Shown here one piece after another: positions 53,032-62,024 of a DNA stretch of 64,000 nucleotides; the stretch's first letter is position 1; each line of letters begins with the position of its first letter. Origin of the DNA: MVYY01 sp012517575 (lineage in GTDB: Bacteria > Bacteroidota > Bacteroidia > Bacteroidales > Paludibacteraceae). The translations under genes and the position numbers were made by a program. The DNA is taken from the NCBI GenBank assembly GCA_031629035.1, contig JAVLUG010000016.1:62001-126000 (forward strand), given 5' to 3'. The notes beneath the pieces are model-generated. The model was given only the letters and a program-made list of their open reading frames with translations, did no database searches and was not told the origin of the DNA.

Positions 53032-53853
53032 ATGATGAATAAAAAAAGTATTTTATTGTCTGTTAGTTTATTATCTATACTTATTTTTGTGGGTTGTGCA
53101 CCAAAAACCATCAAAACGAAAAACTTGGAATATTCCAACAGGTTTTATCTTACCAGCGATACAAGTCGTGGATCTTTGAATTTGGTTATTCAGGTAGAAA
53201 TTCCGGTAAAATTTTCCAACAAAGCTGTTTTAGATTCTGTTCGAAGCAAGTTGATTGCAAGTCTGTTTGGAGATAAATATGTTTCCTTGCCGTTGGATTC
53301 GATTATTCCTTCTTTTGTTGCCGATCAAAATGAGGATTACCGGAACAACAACCTGTCCATGTTACAAGCTGCCAACCTGCACAGTTATTTTTCGTTCAAC
53401 AATGAGCATATTTTGGAAGGCACTGCATTGTGGAGTGACGAAAATATTTTTTCTTATGGAATAAAACGGTATGTATTCATGGGTGGAGCTCATGGGTTAA
53501 ATACGCAGATATTCATGAACTTTGATTTAAAAACCGGCAAAATGCTTACTGAAAATGATTTGTTTATTCCTAATTATAAAGAAGAATTGACAAAAATTAT
53601 CCGTAGCCGGATGGTGGAGGAAAACACGGAACTTGCTGATTATGCCGATTTGAACCAAACCGATTATTGGGTCGACTCCATACAGCCAAACGGTAATTTT
53701 TATATTTCGGATGAAGGAATAAATTATTTGTTTAATCCCTATGAAATTGGTCCTTATTATCTGGGTGAAACGGAAGTTCGAATTCCTTATGCCCGATTGA
53801 AAGATATTTTAAAAACAGGAAATCCATTGGAATATTTAATTGAAAATCAGTAA
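53032..53853 (+). CDS. DUF3298/DUF4163-type lipoprotein
   Basis: A 273-aa lipoprotein with lipobox cysteine C22 (FVGC). The body has FMGGAHGLNTQIFMNFDLKTGKML (about 142-165) and the C-terminal EIGPYYLGETEVRIPYARLKDIL, the second of which (GPYxxGexxvxIPY) is the DUF3298 signature, as in RsiV-like anti-sigma sensors and lysozyme-binding relatives. No transmembrane helix is present besides the signal. It begins a run of three short-spaced genes (gaps of 11 and 14 bases). Function unknown. Confidence 0.86.
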   Translation: MMNKKSILLSVSLLSILIFVGCAPKTIKTKNLEYSNRFYLTSDTSRGSLNLVIQVEIPVKFSNKAVLDSVRSKLIASLFGDKYVSLPLDSIIPSFVADQNEDYRNNNLSMLQAANLHSYFSFNNEHILEGTALWSDENIFSYGIKRYVFMGGAHGLNTQIFMNFDLKTGKMLTENDLFIPNYKEELTKIIRSRMVEENTELADYADLNQTDYWVDSIQPNGNFYISDEGINYLFNPYEIGPYYLGETEVRIPYARLKDILKTGNPLEYLIENQ

Positions 53854-53864
53854 ATTAAATTAAT

Positions 53865-54392
53865 ATGAATTGTTTTTTCAATTTGGCCAAGACGCGTCGA
53901 AGTATTCGCAAATTTCTTCCTCAAGAAGTTGAGCCCCAAAAAATTTCGATGATAACGAAAGTAGCTTTAATGGCGCCTGCATCCAAAAGAAGCAATCCAT
54001 GGGAGTTCATCGTAGTGCAACAACCTGAGATGTTGCAGAAATTATCGTTGTGTCGTCCAAAAAATTCCCAATTTTTGGCCGGAGCTCCTTTGGCAATTGT
54101 GGTGCTTGCCGATACGGAGAAAAGCAATGTTTGGATGGTTGATGCAGCCATTGCTTCTATTATGATGCAATTACAGGCACACGATTTGGGTTTAGGCAGT
54201 TGCTGGATTCATGTTCATGACCGACAAATGGATGAAAATACAAGTTCGGAAGATTATATCCGCAGTTTGTTGCAAATACCTTCGCAATATGCTATTCTGA
54301 ATATTCTTGCTGTTGGTTACCCCGCCGAAACAAAAAGTCCGCACGATGAAGAAAAACTGGCTTACAATAAAGTTCATTTTGAAAAATTCTAA
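53865..54392 (+). CDS. Nitroreductase-family flavoprotein
   Basis: A 175-aa FMN-dependent oxidoreductase of the NfsA/FrP-like small type. KTRRSIRKFLPQEV (9-22) is the FMN-phosphate segment, APASKRSNPWEFIVV (about 36-50) binds the flavin, and GLGSCWIHVHDRQ (about 108-120) completes the site. The C-terminal LAVGYPAE motif is typical. It reduces nitro or quinone compounds with NAD(P)H, with no physiological substrate indicated. It lies 11 bases after the lipoprotein gene and 14 bases before the next. Confidence 0.93.
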   Translation: MNCFFNLAKTRRSIRKFLPQEVEPQKISMITKVALMAPASKRSNPWEFIVVQQPEMLQKLSLCRPKNSQFLAGAPLAIVVLADTEKSNVWMVDAAIASIMMQLQAHDLGLGSCWIHVHDRQMDENTSSEDYIRSLLQIPSQYAILNILAVGYPAETKSPHDEEKLAYNKVHFEKF

Positions 54393-54406
54393 CTTTATTT
54401 CAAAAT

Positions 54407-54730
54407 ATGGCTTCTAAAAAGAAAAGTAGTAATCTGGCATGGGGCATAACATTGCTGTTATTTGGCTTTTTGTTTCTTTTGCGTCAGTTGCAGATTGTTC
54501 CGCCTGAAGTCGGAGCCATACTTTTCGATATTAAAAATTTTCCGCTCATAGCCGGTGTTATTTTTCTCCTTTTTCATCCCAGTAGCAGTATCGGAATAGT
54601 TTTATTGGTAGTGGGAGTGCTGTTTCGGCTTTCAGAGATTATCGCATGGACAAAAAATTTTTCGGAATTTATTCTTCCGGTTTTATTGATTGTTGCCGGA
54701 GGCATATTGATTTTCGGTAAAAGAAAGTAA
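54407..54730 (+). CDS. LiaF-like transmembrane-domain protein, 107 aa
   Basis: A 107-aa protein with a basic N-terminus (ASKKKSSN) and four hydrophobic segments. The first, AWGITLLLFGFLFLLRQLQ, and the last, FILPVLLIVAGGILIFGKRK, match the LiaF N-terminal membrane domain (DUF5668-type). No cell-wall-stress domain follows. Third gene of a short co-directional run. Role unknown. Confidence 0.8.
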   Translation: MASKKKSSNLAWGITLLLFGFLFLLRQLQIVPPEVGAILFDIKNFPLIAGVIFLLFHPSSSIGIVLLVVGVLFRLSEIIAWTKNFSEFILPVLLIVAGGILIFGKRK

Positions 54731-54807
54731 TTTCTTGTCATTGTTAATCAAATCCATCATAAATATCTATTTCCTTAACGTTTAAATTCTGATATATTTT
54801 TTTCATC

Positions 54808-55602
54808 ATGAAACGGATTGTTATTATCGGAGCGGGAAATGTAGCCACTCACTTGGCGCGGGCGTTACAGAGAAAAAGTTTTGTTGTTGGTCAGATTTTT
54901 AGCCGTACGGAAATTTCTGCCAGGCAGCTTGCTTCAGAACTAAACGCTTCTTTCACAACCAATTTGCAAGAACTCGACAGAGAAGCTGACATTTATTTTT
55001 ATTGTGTGAAAGATGCTATTTTGGAAGATTTGATCGACAAAATCGATATTCCAAATGCTTTGCATGTTCATACTGCCGGTAGTTTGCCCGTCGGAATTTT
55101 TGAACAAAAACAACAATACCATCGATATGGAGTTTTTTATCCCCTTCAAACCTTTTCAAAAGCAAGAGAAGTTAATTTTGAAGAAATTCCTGTTTTTGTG
55201 GAAGGGAATTCAGTGGAAGCAGAGGAAGAAATCAGAGAAATTGCCGAAACATTATCCAAAAGAGTTTTTTCTTCCGATTCGGAACAACGAAAAAGAATTC
55301 ACCTTTCTGCCGTATTTGCCTGCAATTTTGTGAATCATATTTTTGCTATAGCAGATGAATTGGTGAAATATGCCGGATATTCTTTTGATATTTTGTTGCC
55401 GCTGATTACGGAAACAGTAAGTAAATTGAACGAGCTGTCTCCTTACGAAGCGCAAACAGGGCCAGCTGTACGAAATGATCAAAATATTATTCGTCAGCAT
55501 TTGTTGTTGCTTGAAAATAAACCCGAATTTTCGGAAATTTACAGAGTGTTGTCCGAAAGCATTTATCGGATGCACAAAAAAGATATTCAAACAAGAGAAT
55601 AG
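54808..55602 (+). CDS. Rossmann-fold plus DUF2520 protein
   Basis: A 264-aa protein with an N-terminal NAD(P)-binding Rossmann domain (IVIIGAGNVATHLARAL, 4-20) and a C-terminal helical DUF2520 domain (about 130-255) including HLSAVFACNFVNHIFAIADE and ETVSKLNELSPYEAQTGPAVRND. It resembles pyrroline-5-carboxylate-reductase-like and F420-dependent NADP reductase folds. Substrate unknown. In Bacteroidales I recall this gene standing near a HAD phosphatase and a UbiA prenyltransferase. Here a repeat region lies between it and the prenyltransferase. Confidence 0.9.
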   Translation: MKRIVIIGAGNVATHLARALQRKSFVVGQIFSRTEISARQLASELNASFTTNLQELDREADIYFYCVKDAILEDLIDKIDIPNALHVHTAGSLPVGIFEQKQQYHRYGVFYPLQTFSKAREVNFEEIPVFVEGNSVEAEEEIREIAETLSKRVFSSDSEQRKRIHLSAVFACNFVNHIFAIADELVKYAGYSFDILLPLITETVSKLNELSPYEAQTGPAVRNDQNIIRQHLLLLENKPEFSEIYRVLSESIYRMHKKDIQTRE

Positions 55603-55700
55603 TCATTTTTATCGTAAATCAGAAAGTTGCCTATTCTTTTTTTCTTAGTACATGAAAAAATTGTAAAAACATTTATATTCTTTATTTTCAGATAATTAAT

Positions 55701-55939
55701 AACGGGGCTTTGCCCCAAACCCCACTTACTTTTTTGTCTTGAAACAAAAAAGTAAGCAAAAAAATTAACTTTGTTGAAGCAGCTACGTTCAACATAAATC
55801 AAGTAAATTTGATTTTGTTTTCGCTTAAACGCTGCTTTCAAGACTGTGCCCACTTCACTCGAAAAACTTACGCTCAAAAAGCTGAAATCGTCCAAACTCA
55901 CTCCGACGAAATACGTCGGAACTCAAACAAGGACGATTT
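55701..55939. repeat. Composite palindromic intergenic repeat
   Basis: The 485-base gap 55603-56087 holds several hairpins in a row: GGGGC/GCCCC (55704-55716); CTTACTTTTTTGT/ACAAAAAAGTAAG (55725-55737 with 55744-55756, 13 bp); and a nested pair in which TCCGACG/CGTCGGA (55902-55908, 55914-55920) lies inside AAATCGTCC/GGACGATTT (55885-55893, 55931-55939). No protein of its own is credible. The arrangement resembles multi-copy intergenic palindromic elements familiar from Bacteroidota genomes, but copy number cannot be judged from one window. The rest of the gap holds the leader of the prenyltransferase gene. Confidence 0.65.
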
Positions 55940-56087
55940 TTAAACGCTTTTCTCACTTGTTTTTCGGCTCATTGGACAAGGTCAACCCGAAGAGCTTAGT
56001 TTATATGTTCTGTTTTAAAGATATATAAACCAAATGTTTCAATTTTTGTCATGTACTAAACTTTTTTATAAGATTAATTCAATATCT

Positions 56088-57074
56088 ATGAAACAATATC
56101 TTCAAATCCTTCGTTTACCTAATCTACTTTTTATCGCTTTTGTTCAGTTTGCCATGTCTGAAGCCGTTATTATGCCGCTTTTGCTTACTTATGGTTTTGA
56201 CGCAGGTATTGGTTCACAAAGACTTTTATTGTTGATATGGAGCACGATATTGATTGCTGCCGGTGGATATGTATTAAATGATTATTTTGACGTCAAAATC
56301 GATACCATCAATCGACCCGAAAAGATGATTGTGGGAAAAACTATCTCTCGCTCTTCTGCCATGCGGTATTATCAAGTTCTGACTACTTTGGGAATACTCT
56401 CAGGTATTATTCTTGCCTTTCGGGTAAAAAGTTTTGCACTTGGTTTTATTTTTTTGGTTGTTCCGGGTATGTTATGGTTTTATTCGGCTACATACAAAAG
56501 ACAATTTCTGACAGGAAACATTATTGTTGCTTTTGCCAGCGCTCTTTCTGTCCTTTTACCTGCCATTTTCGAACTGGCTGTATTAGAAGGTCAATATGGA
56601 AAATTGATTTTTGAAACGCCCCTCCCGAAACAAATTTACGCTTGGGTAGGTGGATTTTCCGTTTTTGCTTTTTTCTGTACCATGTTGAGGGAAATTATTA
56701 AAGATGCAGAAGACATTGTTGGCGACAGAGAAATGGAATGTCGCACATTGCCAATCGTTTGGGGAATCAGAAAGACTAAAATTGCCCTTTATGGCTTTAT
56801 TTTGCTCATCGTTGCCGGTTTGCTCTGCACCGACTTTTTTCTCATTAGTTTTAGCGGTAGCTTTACAATTCGATACATTATTTTTGGATTGATTATACCT
56901 TTCGTTTGTTTGGCATATCTGATTTTTAAAGCTGAAAATTCTCAAGACTTTCATCAAGCCTCTATTCTTTCTAAGGTTATCATGTTGTTAGGCGTTTCCT
57001 ACAGTTTTGTGTTTTATTTTTTGCAGGCTCGGCAGTATCATTTCCCCATTTTTCATACTTTTATGGTTCAATAA
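56088..57074 (+). CDS. UbiA-family prenyltransferase
   Basis: A 328-aa membrane enzyme that transfers a prenyl chain from its diphosphate. About nine helices are predicted. The first aspartate-rich motif is NDYFDVKIDTINRP (about 65-78) and the second is KDAEDIVGDREM (about 205-216). Relatives in Bacteroidota are annotated as geranylgeranylglycerol-phosphate geranylgeranyltransferase-like or as quinone-type enzymes. I choose the ATG at 56088 (MKQYLQILRLPNLLFI), since the ATG at 56034 adds 18 residues that do not fit the membrane start. The acceptor is unknown. Confidence 0.92.
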   Translation: MKQYLQILRLPNLLFIAFVQFAMSEAVIMPLLLTYGFDAGIGSQRLLLLIWSTILIAAGGYVLNDYFDVKIDTINRPEKMIVGKTISRSSAMRYYQVLTTLGILSGIILAFRVKSFALGFIFLVVPGMLWFYSATYKRQFLTGNIIVAFASALSVLLPAIFELAVLEGQYGKLIFETPLPKQIYAWVGGFSVFAFFCTMLREIIKDAEDIVGDREMECRTLPIVWGIRKTKIALYGFILLIVAGLLCTDFFLISFSGSFTIRYIIFGLIIPFVCLAYLIFKAENSQDFHQASILSKVIMLLGVSYSFVFYFLQARQYHFPIFHTFMVQ

Positions 57075-57240
57075 ATCTGTAAAATGTCCATCAATGTCTT
57101 TCAACTCAAATTAATTTCCGATTTTGATTTGAAATTTTGTAATTTTGATGCTCGTTAATTAGATATTACTTTTTTGTTCAAGATTTTACTTACTCGTTTC
57201 GGATTAATAGTTGCATATTTTTCCATTAGAATTTATTACT

Positions 57241-58008
57241 ATGTTGATGTTACTTTCTCCTGCAAAGATTCAGAATACCAAACTTCCAAAAAATTCATAT
57301 CCTTCAACAATACCGGAATTTTTGGATGAAGCCGAGTATTTGATTGACAAAGTTCGCGAACTTTCTCTGCGTGAATTGGCTCAATTACTCGGCGTCAATT
57401 CGCAATTGGCAGAACTCAATCGCGATCGTTTTTACGGCTGGCATCGCCCTTTTACTATCAATAATGCAAGGCAGGCTGTGTTGGTTTACAATGGAGAAGT
57501 TTTTCGAGGTTTGAATGCTGCTTCCATGTCCGAAAATGAGTTGATGTATTTGCAGGAGCATTTACGAATTTTATCCGGTTTGTATGGCGTTTTGCGTCCT
57601 CTCGATTTCATTCAGCCGTACCGTTTGGAAATCAGCAGCAAGTTAATTACCCCTGCAGGCAATGATTTGTACGATTTTTGGAACAAGAAAATCACAGATT
57701 CTGTTTCCCGAACTTTTCAATCCTCCGGTGAACCGCAAATTTTGCTTAATCTCTCTTCCAGCGAATATTTTAAAGCCATTGATGCTAACCTTTTCAATGG
57801 CAAAATTGTAGATGTCGAATTTTTGGAAAATGATAACGGGAATTTTCGTCCCATTGTTGTGTATTTAAAAAAAGCGCGCGGCATGATGGTGCGTTTTGTA
57901 ACTCGTTATCAAATAGAAAATGTTGATGACCTGAAAGGATTTGATATGGAGGGTTATTGGTATCATCCCGAACTGTCTAACGATAACAAAATGGTTTTTG
58001 TCAGGTGA
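57241..58008 (+). CDS. yaaA: YaaA-family peroxide-stress protein
   Basis: A 255-aa cytoplasmic protein of the YaaA/DUF328 family, which limits intracellular iron and damage under hydrogen peroxide in E. coli. LLSPAKIQNT (4-13) is the hallmark opening. LYGVLRPLDFIQPYRLEI, LLNLSSSEYFKAI and VYLKKARGMMVRF follow in the expected order. The start is the ATG at 57241. An upstream TTG (57211) is in frame but gives unconserved residues. The gene stands alone, 166 bases after the prenyltransferase gene. Confidence 0.94.
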   Translation: MLMLLSPAKIQNTKLPKNSYPSTIPEFLDEAEYLIDKVRELSLRELAQLLGVNSQLAELNRDRFYGWHRPFTINNARQAVLVYNGEVFRGLNAASMSENELMYLQEHLRILSGLYGVLRPLDFIQPYRLEISSKLITPAGNDLYDFWNKKITDSVSRTFQSSGEPQILLNLSSSEYFKAIDANLFNGKIVDVEFLENDNGNFRPIVVYLKKARGMMVRFVTRYQIENVDDLKGFDMEGYWYHPELSNDNKMVFVR

Positions 58009-58279
58009 TGAGGCAGATTTTCTTGGTTTTTTCCACAACTTTATCTCGACTAATTTGTTTCTAAATATAATTTTTCAATTGATGGTGGAATCATATTTCT
58101 TAAAAGTTGCCTTAAATAAAATGTAAAACGTTTGTTTTGTTTGATTTTTTTTTGTCGATATTCAAATATCTTATCAGTAAATACTTGAATGAGAAAGTGC
58201 GTTTAATCTTTTCACCTGGAAAAATTCGAGATTTAATTTTCAAAATGGAAAGGGAAATTTTTATTTAAAAACTAAATTT

Positions 58280-58675
58280 ATGTGGGTTTTAATTGTAATT
58301 TTATTGGCTTTTGCTCTTGTTTTAATGGTGTTTACCTATTTTGGCAGAAAAAATAAACCCGACGAAGAGGTAATTCAAATCAAGGAAAACCTTGAATGTT
58401 GTGGTGCTCATGCTGTTTGTGAAAGGGAAAGCCTTTTGAATACGGAGAATAAAATTGAGTATTACGATGATGAAGAACTTGATTCGTTGAGCGGCTTGTC
58501 CCCGGAACAATACTCAGAAGAACAAATGGAACTGTTATCAGAAGTTTTCTATAGCTTGCAGGAAAAAGATGTCAGCGGATGGCTGCGGAGTATGCAGATG
58601 CGTGGCATAGAATTGCCTCAGCAGTTGCGCGAAGAAGCATTATTGATAGTTTCCGAAAGAAGAAATTTGTGTTAA
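58280..58675 (+). CDS. Small single-helix membrane protein of unknown function, 131 aa
   Basis: One N-terminal membrane helix (3-21) is followed by a cytoplasmic part with NLECCGAHAVCERESLL (about 37-53), whose three cysteines and one histidine could bind metal, and an acidic IEYYDDEELD. Similar short proteins with a CCG-x-H-x-VCE motif are familiar from Bacteroidales. The role is unknown. The gene follows a 271-base gap after yaaA. Its stop codon shares four bases (58672-58675) with the stop of the convergent CPBP protease gene. Confidence 0.75.
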   Translation: MWVLIVILLAFALVLMVFTYFGRKNKPDEEVIQIKENLECCGAHAVCERESLLNTENKIEYYDDEELDSLSGLSPEQYSEEQMELLSEVFYSLQEKDVSGWLRSMQMRGIELPQQLREEALLIVSERRNLC

Positions 58676-59553
58676 GGTACGCATTTAGAAGTATTAGATT
58701 TGAGTTTGAAAATAAGATAAATCGTTAAAACAGCACTGATGATCCCCAACCACCAAGTACTGCTGGCTCCAATGTTATCTATGCTCATCTCTTCAGCAGT
58801 TGGCTTACTGAAATAGTAAAAAATTACCGCTACGGCATTGTTTGTAAAGTGCGCAATGACAGGTAGCCACAAACTGCCACTCCAAATCAGCGTATAACCA
58901 AAAAACACACCCAAGAACCATCGTGGAAAAAATCCGTAAAATTGCAGATGAAAGGCGCTGAATAAAAAACCTGTAATCCAGATGGCAGCATGTATCCCTT
59001 TCCAGCGACTTAAAATGTTTTGTAAAGCACCACGAAAAAACAATTCTTCTCCCAATGCCGGGATCAAGGCTATAAGTAACAAATTGAAAAACAATCCACC
59101 AATGGAGTTGGTTTCTAAAAGTTGTTGAGTAAGGGTGGCTGCTTCTTCCTCAGATTGTTTCATCCATTCTTCCAATGGCGCCAGCGCTTGTGGCAAAACC
59201 AGTTGTTGATTAAGGTAGGAAAGTAGATTGATAAGGGGTATGGCTATCAGCATAATGAGAATGACATACCGAACAGACAATGAATCTGGCTTTTGATGAA
59301 GCGCCAGATACTCGGTTGGTTTGCTGTCACTGCAGAGATACCCAAACAAAAAAGGAGGAATCAAAAATATAGCAACAGACTGAATCAGTTGCAACAACCG
59401 AATGGACTGGATGTCAGAAGTATTTCCATGTGTCAGAATCATCCAAATGCCAAGTCCAATGTAGAACAGCAGACAACTCAGACTCACCAATACCAGCAGT
59501 TGTGGAACTGTTTTTAAATTTTTAAATGCACCTTTGAGTAAATTCATGAGCAA
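58672..59553 (-). CDS. CPBP-family intramembrane protease
   Basis: A 293-aa membrane protein with about eight helices of the CAAX-processing/bacteriocin-processing (Abi) family. The three catalytic blocks are GEELFFRGALQ (about 166-176, the EExxxR motif), FSAFHLQFYGFFPRW with its histidine, and IAHFTNNAVAV. They are complete. The substrate is unknown. It is located 87 bases downstream of the RRM gene on the same strand, with a good terminator between them, and it converges on the 131-aa gene. Confidence 0.93.
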   Translation of the reverse strand: MLMNLLKGAFKNLKTVPQLLVLVSLSCLLFYIGLGIWMILTHGNTSDIQSIRLLQLIQSVAIFLIPPFLFGYLCSDSKPTEYLALHQKPDSLSVRYVILIMLIAIPLINLLSYLNQQLVLPQALAPLEEWMKQSEEEAATLTQQLLETNSIGGLFFNLLLIALIPALGEELFFRGALQNILSRWKGIHAAIWITGFLFSAFHLQFYGFFPRWFLGVFFGYTLIWSGSLWLPVIAHFTNNAVAVIFYYFSKPTAEEMSIDNIGASSTWWLGIISAVLTIYLIFKLKSNTSKCVP

Positions 59554-59580
59554 AAAAAGAAGTTAGTAAACCATTAAAAA

Positions 59581-59615
59581 CAAAAAACTTCCATCATCTT
59601 TCGACAATAGAAGTT
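59581..59615 (-). terminator. Terminator of the RRM-protein gene
   Basis: AACTTCCAT (59586-59594) pairs with ATAGAAGTT (59607-59615) as a 9-bp stem with one G-U pair. On the minus strand it is followed by GTTTTTTG, a T run. It lies 25 bases past the RRM stop codon. Confidence 0.7.
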
Positions 59616-59640
59616 CTCTTTCTCGATTTTAAAAAAAGGA

Positions 59641-59886
59641 TTAGCTTCTTGGACGGGCTTCTTTAACCACCATTGTTCTGCCGTCGAATTCGGCTCCGTT
59701 CAATTCTTCGATAGCCTTTGTTGCAGCGGAGTCGTCGCTCATTTCAACAAATCCGAATCCTTTAGACCTTCCCGTTTCACGGTCTTTGATGATTTTGCAG
59801 GATGATACCTGACCGTACTCTTCCATAACCCCTTGGAGGTCATTTTCCCGAACTTTGTAGCTCAGGTTGCCAACATAAATGTTCAT
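59641..59886 (-). CDS. Single-RRM RNA-binding protein, 81 aa
   Basis: One RNA-recognition motif fills the protein. RNP-2 is IYVGNL (3-8) and RNP-1 is KGFGFVEM (42-49), with the usual LNGAEFDGRTMVV at the end. Such glycine-poor, cold-inducible small RRM proteins are common in Bacteroidota and cyanobacteria, and they are thought to act as RNA chaperones, since the phylum lacks Hfq in many members. The leader region upstream is long and AT-rich. A clear terminator follows. Confidence 0.95.
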   Translation of the reverse strand: MNIYVGNLSYKVRENDLQGVMEEYGQVSSCKIIKDRETGRSKGFGFVEMSDDSAATKAIEELNGAEFDGRTMVVKEARPRS

Positions 59887-60350
59887 AAAAATAAAAAAAT
59901 TAAAAATTAGAAATTATTATAATTTGTGATTCAAGAAACCGTATAAACAAACACACGAGGTTAAAAAGCATGCTGTCCAAGAAAATGGAAAGTTGAAAAT
60001 AACCAGTCGAGAGAGAGATACACTTCTTATAATCGGATACAAAGTAAATGCTTTTTTTACAACCAACCAACAAAAATCGTAAAAATATTTTTAAAAATTT
60101 GAATTATTTTTTTATCGGAAACATTTTTTCTCCTTATAGTTTGTTCTTTACTGTATGAAAAAATACAATTAATCACTCTATGTAAATGGTTTTCAGGCAA
60201 TTTGCAAATTGTAAAGAGAGAAATTTTGCTCGGCAAATAAATTGATGTTAGCAGGTAATTTTTTTTCAAATTTGAGTTTCAATAAAAGCTTCCCTTCCAA
60301 AATTTAGAATGGCTGAAAAGAATTTATTTATTCTGAAGAACATCGATCTA
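59887..60350. other. 464-base intergenic region, leader of the RRM gene
   Basis: No credible gene is seen. A short frame of 70 codons at 60057-60269 on the minus strand has no protein-like pattern. The region presumably holds the RRM-gene promoter and a long 5' leader, but I find no full TTTG/TAnnTTTG pair. A CTCTCTCTC-type tract lies near 60010-60018 (as GAGAGAGAG on the plus strand). Confidence 0.55.
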
Positions 60351-61793
60351 TTATTTTGAGCCTGTGAGCTGAACAGTAAAATTGGAAGTTAATCCTCCTC
60401 CGGAAATAGATAAATTTCCGGTATGTGAACCTGTTGCAGTTGGCTGATAGCTAACATTCAGCAGAAAACCATTTTCAGCGTCAGACTTGGAAATTGTACT
60501 GACAGACACTCTGAACATTTCTCCCGTAAGGCTTACCGAAAGATCGCCGGTGAGATTGTTGGTTTTTATCAGCAATGATTTGGTGGAATTTGACGTAACT
60601 TTTCCAAAATTTAGTGTTGAGCCTGTTGAAACAGGATTTCCAAGTATAATTTCAGGGTTGTTTCCCGAACTTAAAGTCGTTGTCGTAAAACTCGATTGGG
60701 CAGAATACCCCGTTCCGGCACTATTAGTTGCAAAAGCTTTGAAATAATAAGTGGTAGAAGAATTTAATCCATTTATGGAAACTGTAAAAGTACTCGTTGA
60801 AGGAGAAGAAGTAGATACTTTGGTACCTGTTCCATCGGCAAAACCATCGGTAGTGCTGTAATATACTCCTGTTTCCGTAATGGTTCCGCCTCCAGTACTT
60901 GTAACTGTTCCGCCCAAAACAGCACTGTTATAGGTTACATTCGTGGCGGTTGGTGAAGACACAGAAGGCTTGGAAACAGAAGCATTGACATAAAAAACTT
61001 CCGAAGTTTTTGTTCCCCAAATATATTCCTCTAAACCGGGATAATCGATAAACGGATTTCTGTTGTTTTGAATTCCATACACAGCATTGTTTCGGTCGAT
61101 TTCTTTCTGACTCACCGGATCTTCACGACTCCATTTTAGGAAAAGATTTTTTCCATATTCCGTCAATCCATTAGAAGAACTATAAACGGCAGTAGCTTCA
61201 CCTGTCCATGTTCCGCATTCATCGGCATAGCGCGTTGCCATGTAAAAGTAGGTTCGTGCAAAATCGCCTTTGTATTCGTCTACAGGTTCAAAAACAGTCC
61301 CGCTGTAACCGGAAAACGAACTTGCACCTAATTTGCTTCCGTTGCCCGACGTGTACGTTGCTGAACCTACTTCTCCGTAAGGATAATTGCTTCGCATGCC
61401 GTTCACTTTGCCATCAGTCGGATAAACATTAAACAAATCGGAAACCATCGGAGGGGCTTCGTTAAACCAACTTTGTGGTGTGGTATGTTCTCTGTTGTAG
61501 CAGTCGCATTCGTTGCTGTAACTGCCACATTGATCGGTACCATAAGTAAATGAGCAATTGGAATACATGTCCCAAATTTTACCGTTTGCATTCACATCGG
61601 TAGTTTTGTATGCTGTCCACAATCCGGCATAACTCGTTACAGAATGTCCGTTGGTAATGATTGTTTTAAGAGCCGTTCGCAATGCAGAAGCATTTTTACC
61701 GTCAGCACTGTTGTAATAACCGGCAGGAATTTCGGCATAAGTGAGCAAAAATGAAAATAATAGAACGGTCAGGATAAAATTACGCAATTTCAT
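60351..61793 (-). CDS. Secreted endonuclease I-like protein with fibronectin-like and C-terminal beta domain
   Basis: A 480-aa secreted protein with signal peptide (1-20). The endonuclease I domain spans about 20-270, with NREHTTPQSWF (about 104-114), in which histidine is catalytic, and DLFNVYPTDGKVNGMRSNYPYGEV. It cuts DNA non-specifically. A fibronectin-III-like domain (about 278-370, AVLGGTVTSTGGGTITETGVYYS) follows, then a beta-sandwich (about 382-480) of the ASPM/Hydin type with LNFGKV. The last domain is common in secreted Bacteroidota proteins. No type IX sorting tail is clear. The gene stands alone. Confidence 0.92.
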   Translation of the reverse strand: MKLRNFILTVLLFSFLLTYAEIPAGYYNSADGKNASALRTALKTIITNGHSVTSYAGLWTAYKTTDVNANGKIWDMYSNCSFTYGTDQCGSYSNECDCYNREHTTPQSWFNEAPPMVSDLFNVYPTDGKVNGMRSNYPYGEVGSATYTSGNGSKLGASSFSGYSGTVFEPVDEYKGDFARTYFYMATRYADECGTWTGEATAVYSSSNGLTEYGKNLFLKWSREDPVSQKEIDRNNAVYGIQNNRNPFIDYPGLEEYIWGTKTSEVFYVNASVSKPSVSSPTATNVTYNSAVLGGTVTSTGGGTITETGVYYSTTDGFADGTGTKVSTSSPSTSTFTVSINGLNSSTTYYFKAFATNSAGTGYSAQSSFTTTTLSSGNNPEIILGNPVSTGSTLNFGKVTSNSTKSLLIKTNNLTGDLSVSLTGEMFRVSVSTISKSDAENGFLLNVSYQPTATGSHTGNLSISGGGLTSNFTVQLTGSK

Positions 61794-61972
61794 AAGTCGA
61801 TTTTTTAATTCATAATATTGAAGCTATTTCGTTATTTCTATTCATCAAAAATCAACAAGCCTTTATTCAGCATGTTTCATTTGATTTTTTTTTTAGAAAA
61901 GGGTGCTAATTTAAGCCAAATTTTTGAATGTTGATACTTTTCCTTAAAAATTTTTTCGGGTAAAAATAAAAA

Positions 61973-62000
61973 AGGCTGCTCTGAAAAAACGGAACAGCCT
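61973..62000 (-). terminator. Terminator of the two-component operon
   Basis: AGGCTG (61973-61978) pairs with CAGCCT (61995-62000), extended inwards with one mismatch. On the minus strand a T-rich tract follows. It lies 25 bases past the response-regulator stop codon. Confidence 0.72.
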
Positions 62001-62024
62001 CTTAAAAATCTGAAAGTTAATGAT

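Noticed and set aside
55587..56028. Frames on both strands across the gap (104 and 60 codons)
   Set aside because: They are made of the palindromic repeat region, and hairpin arms account for the open frames. No domain or leader is seen.
60057..60269. 70-codon minus-strand frame in the RRM leader
   Set aside because: The translation has no hydrophobic or domain pattern, and the region is AT-rich with no promoter for it.
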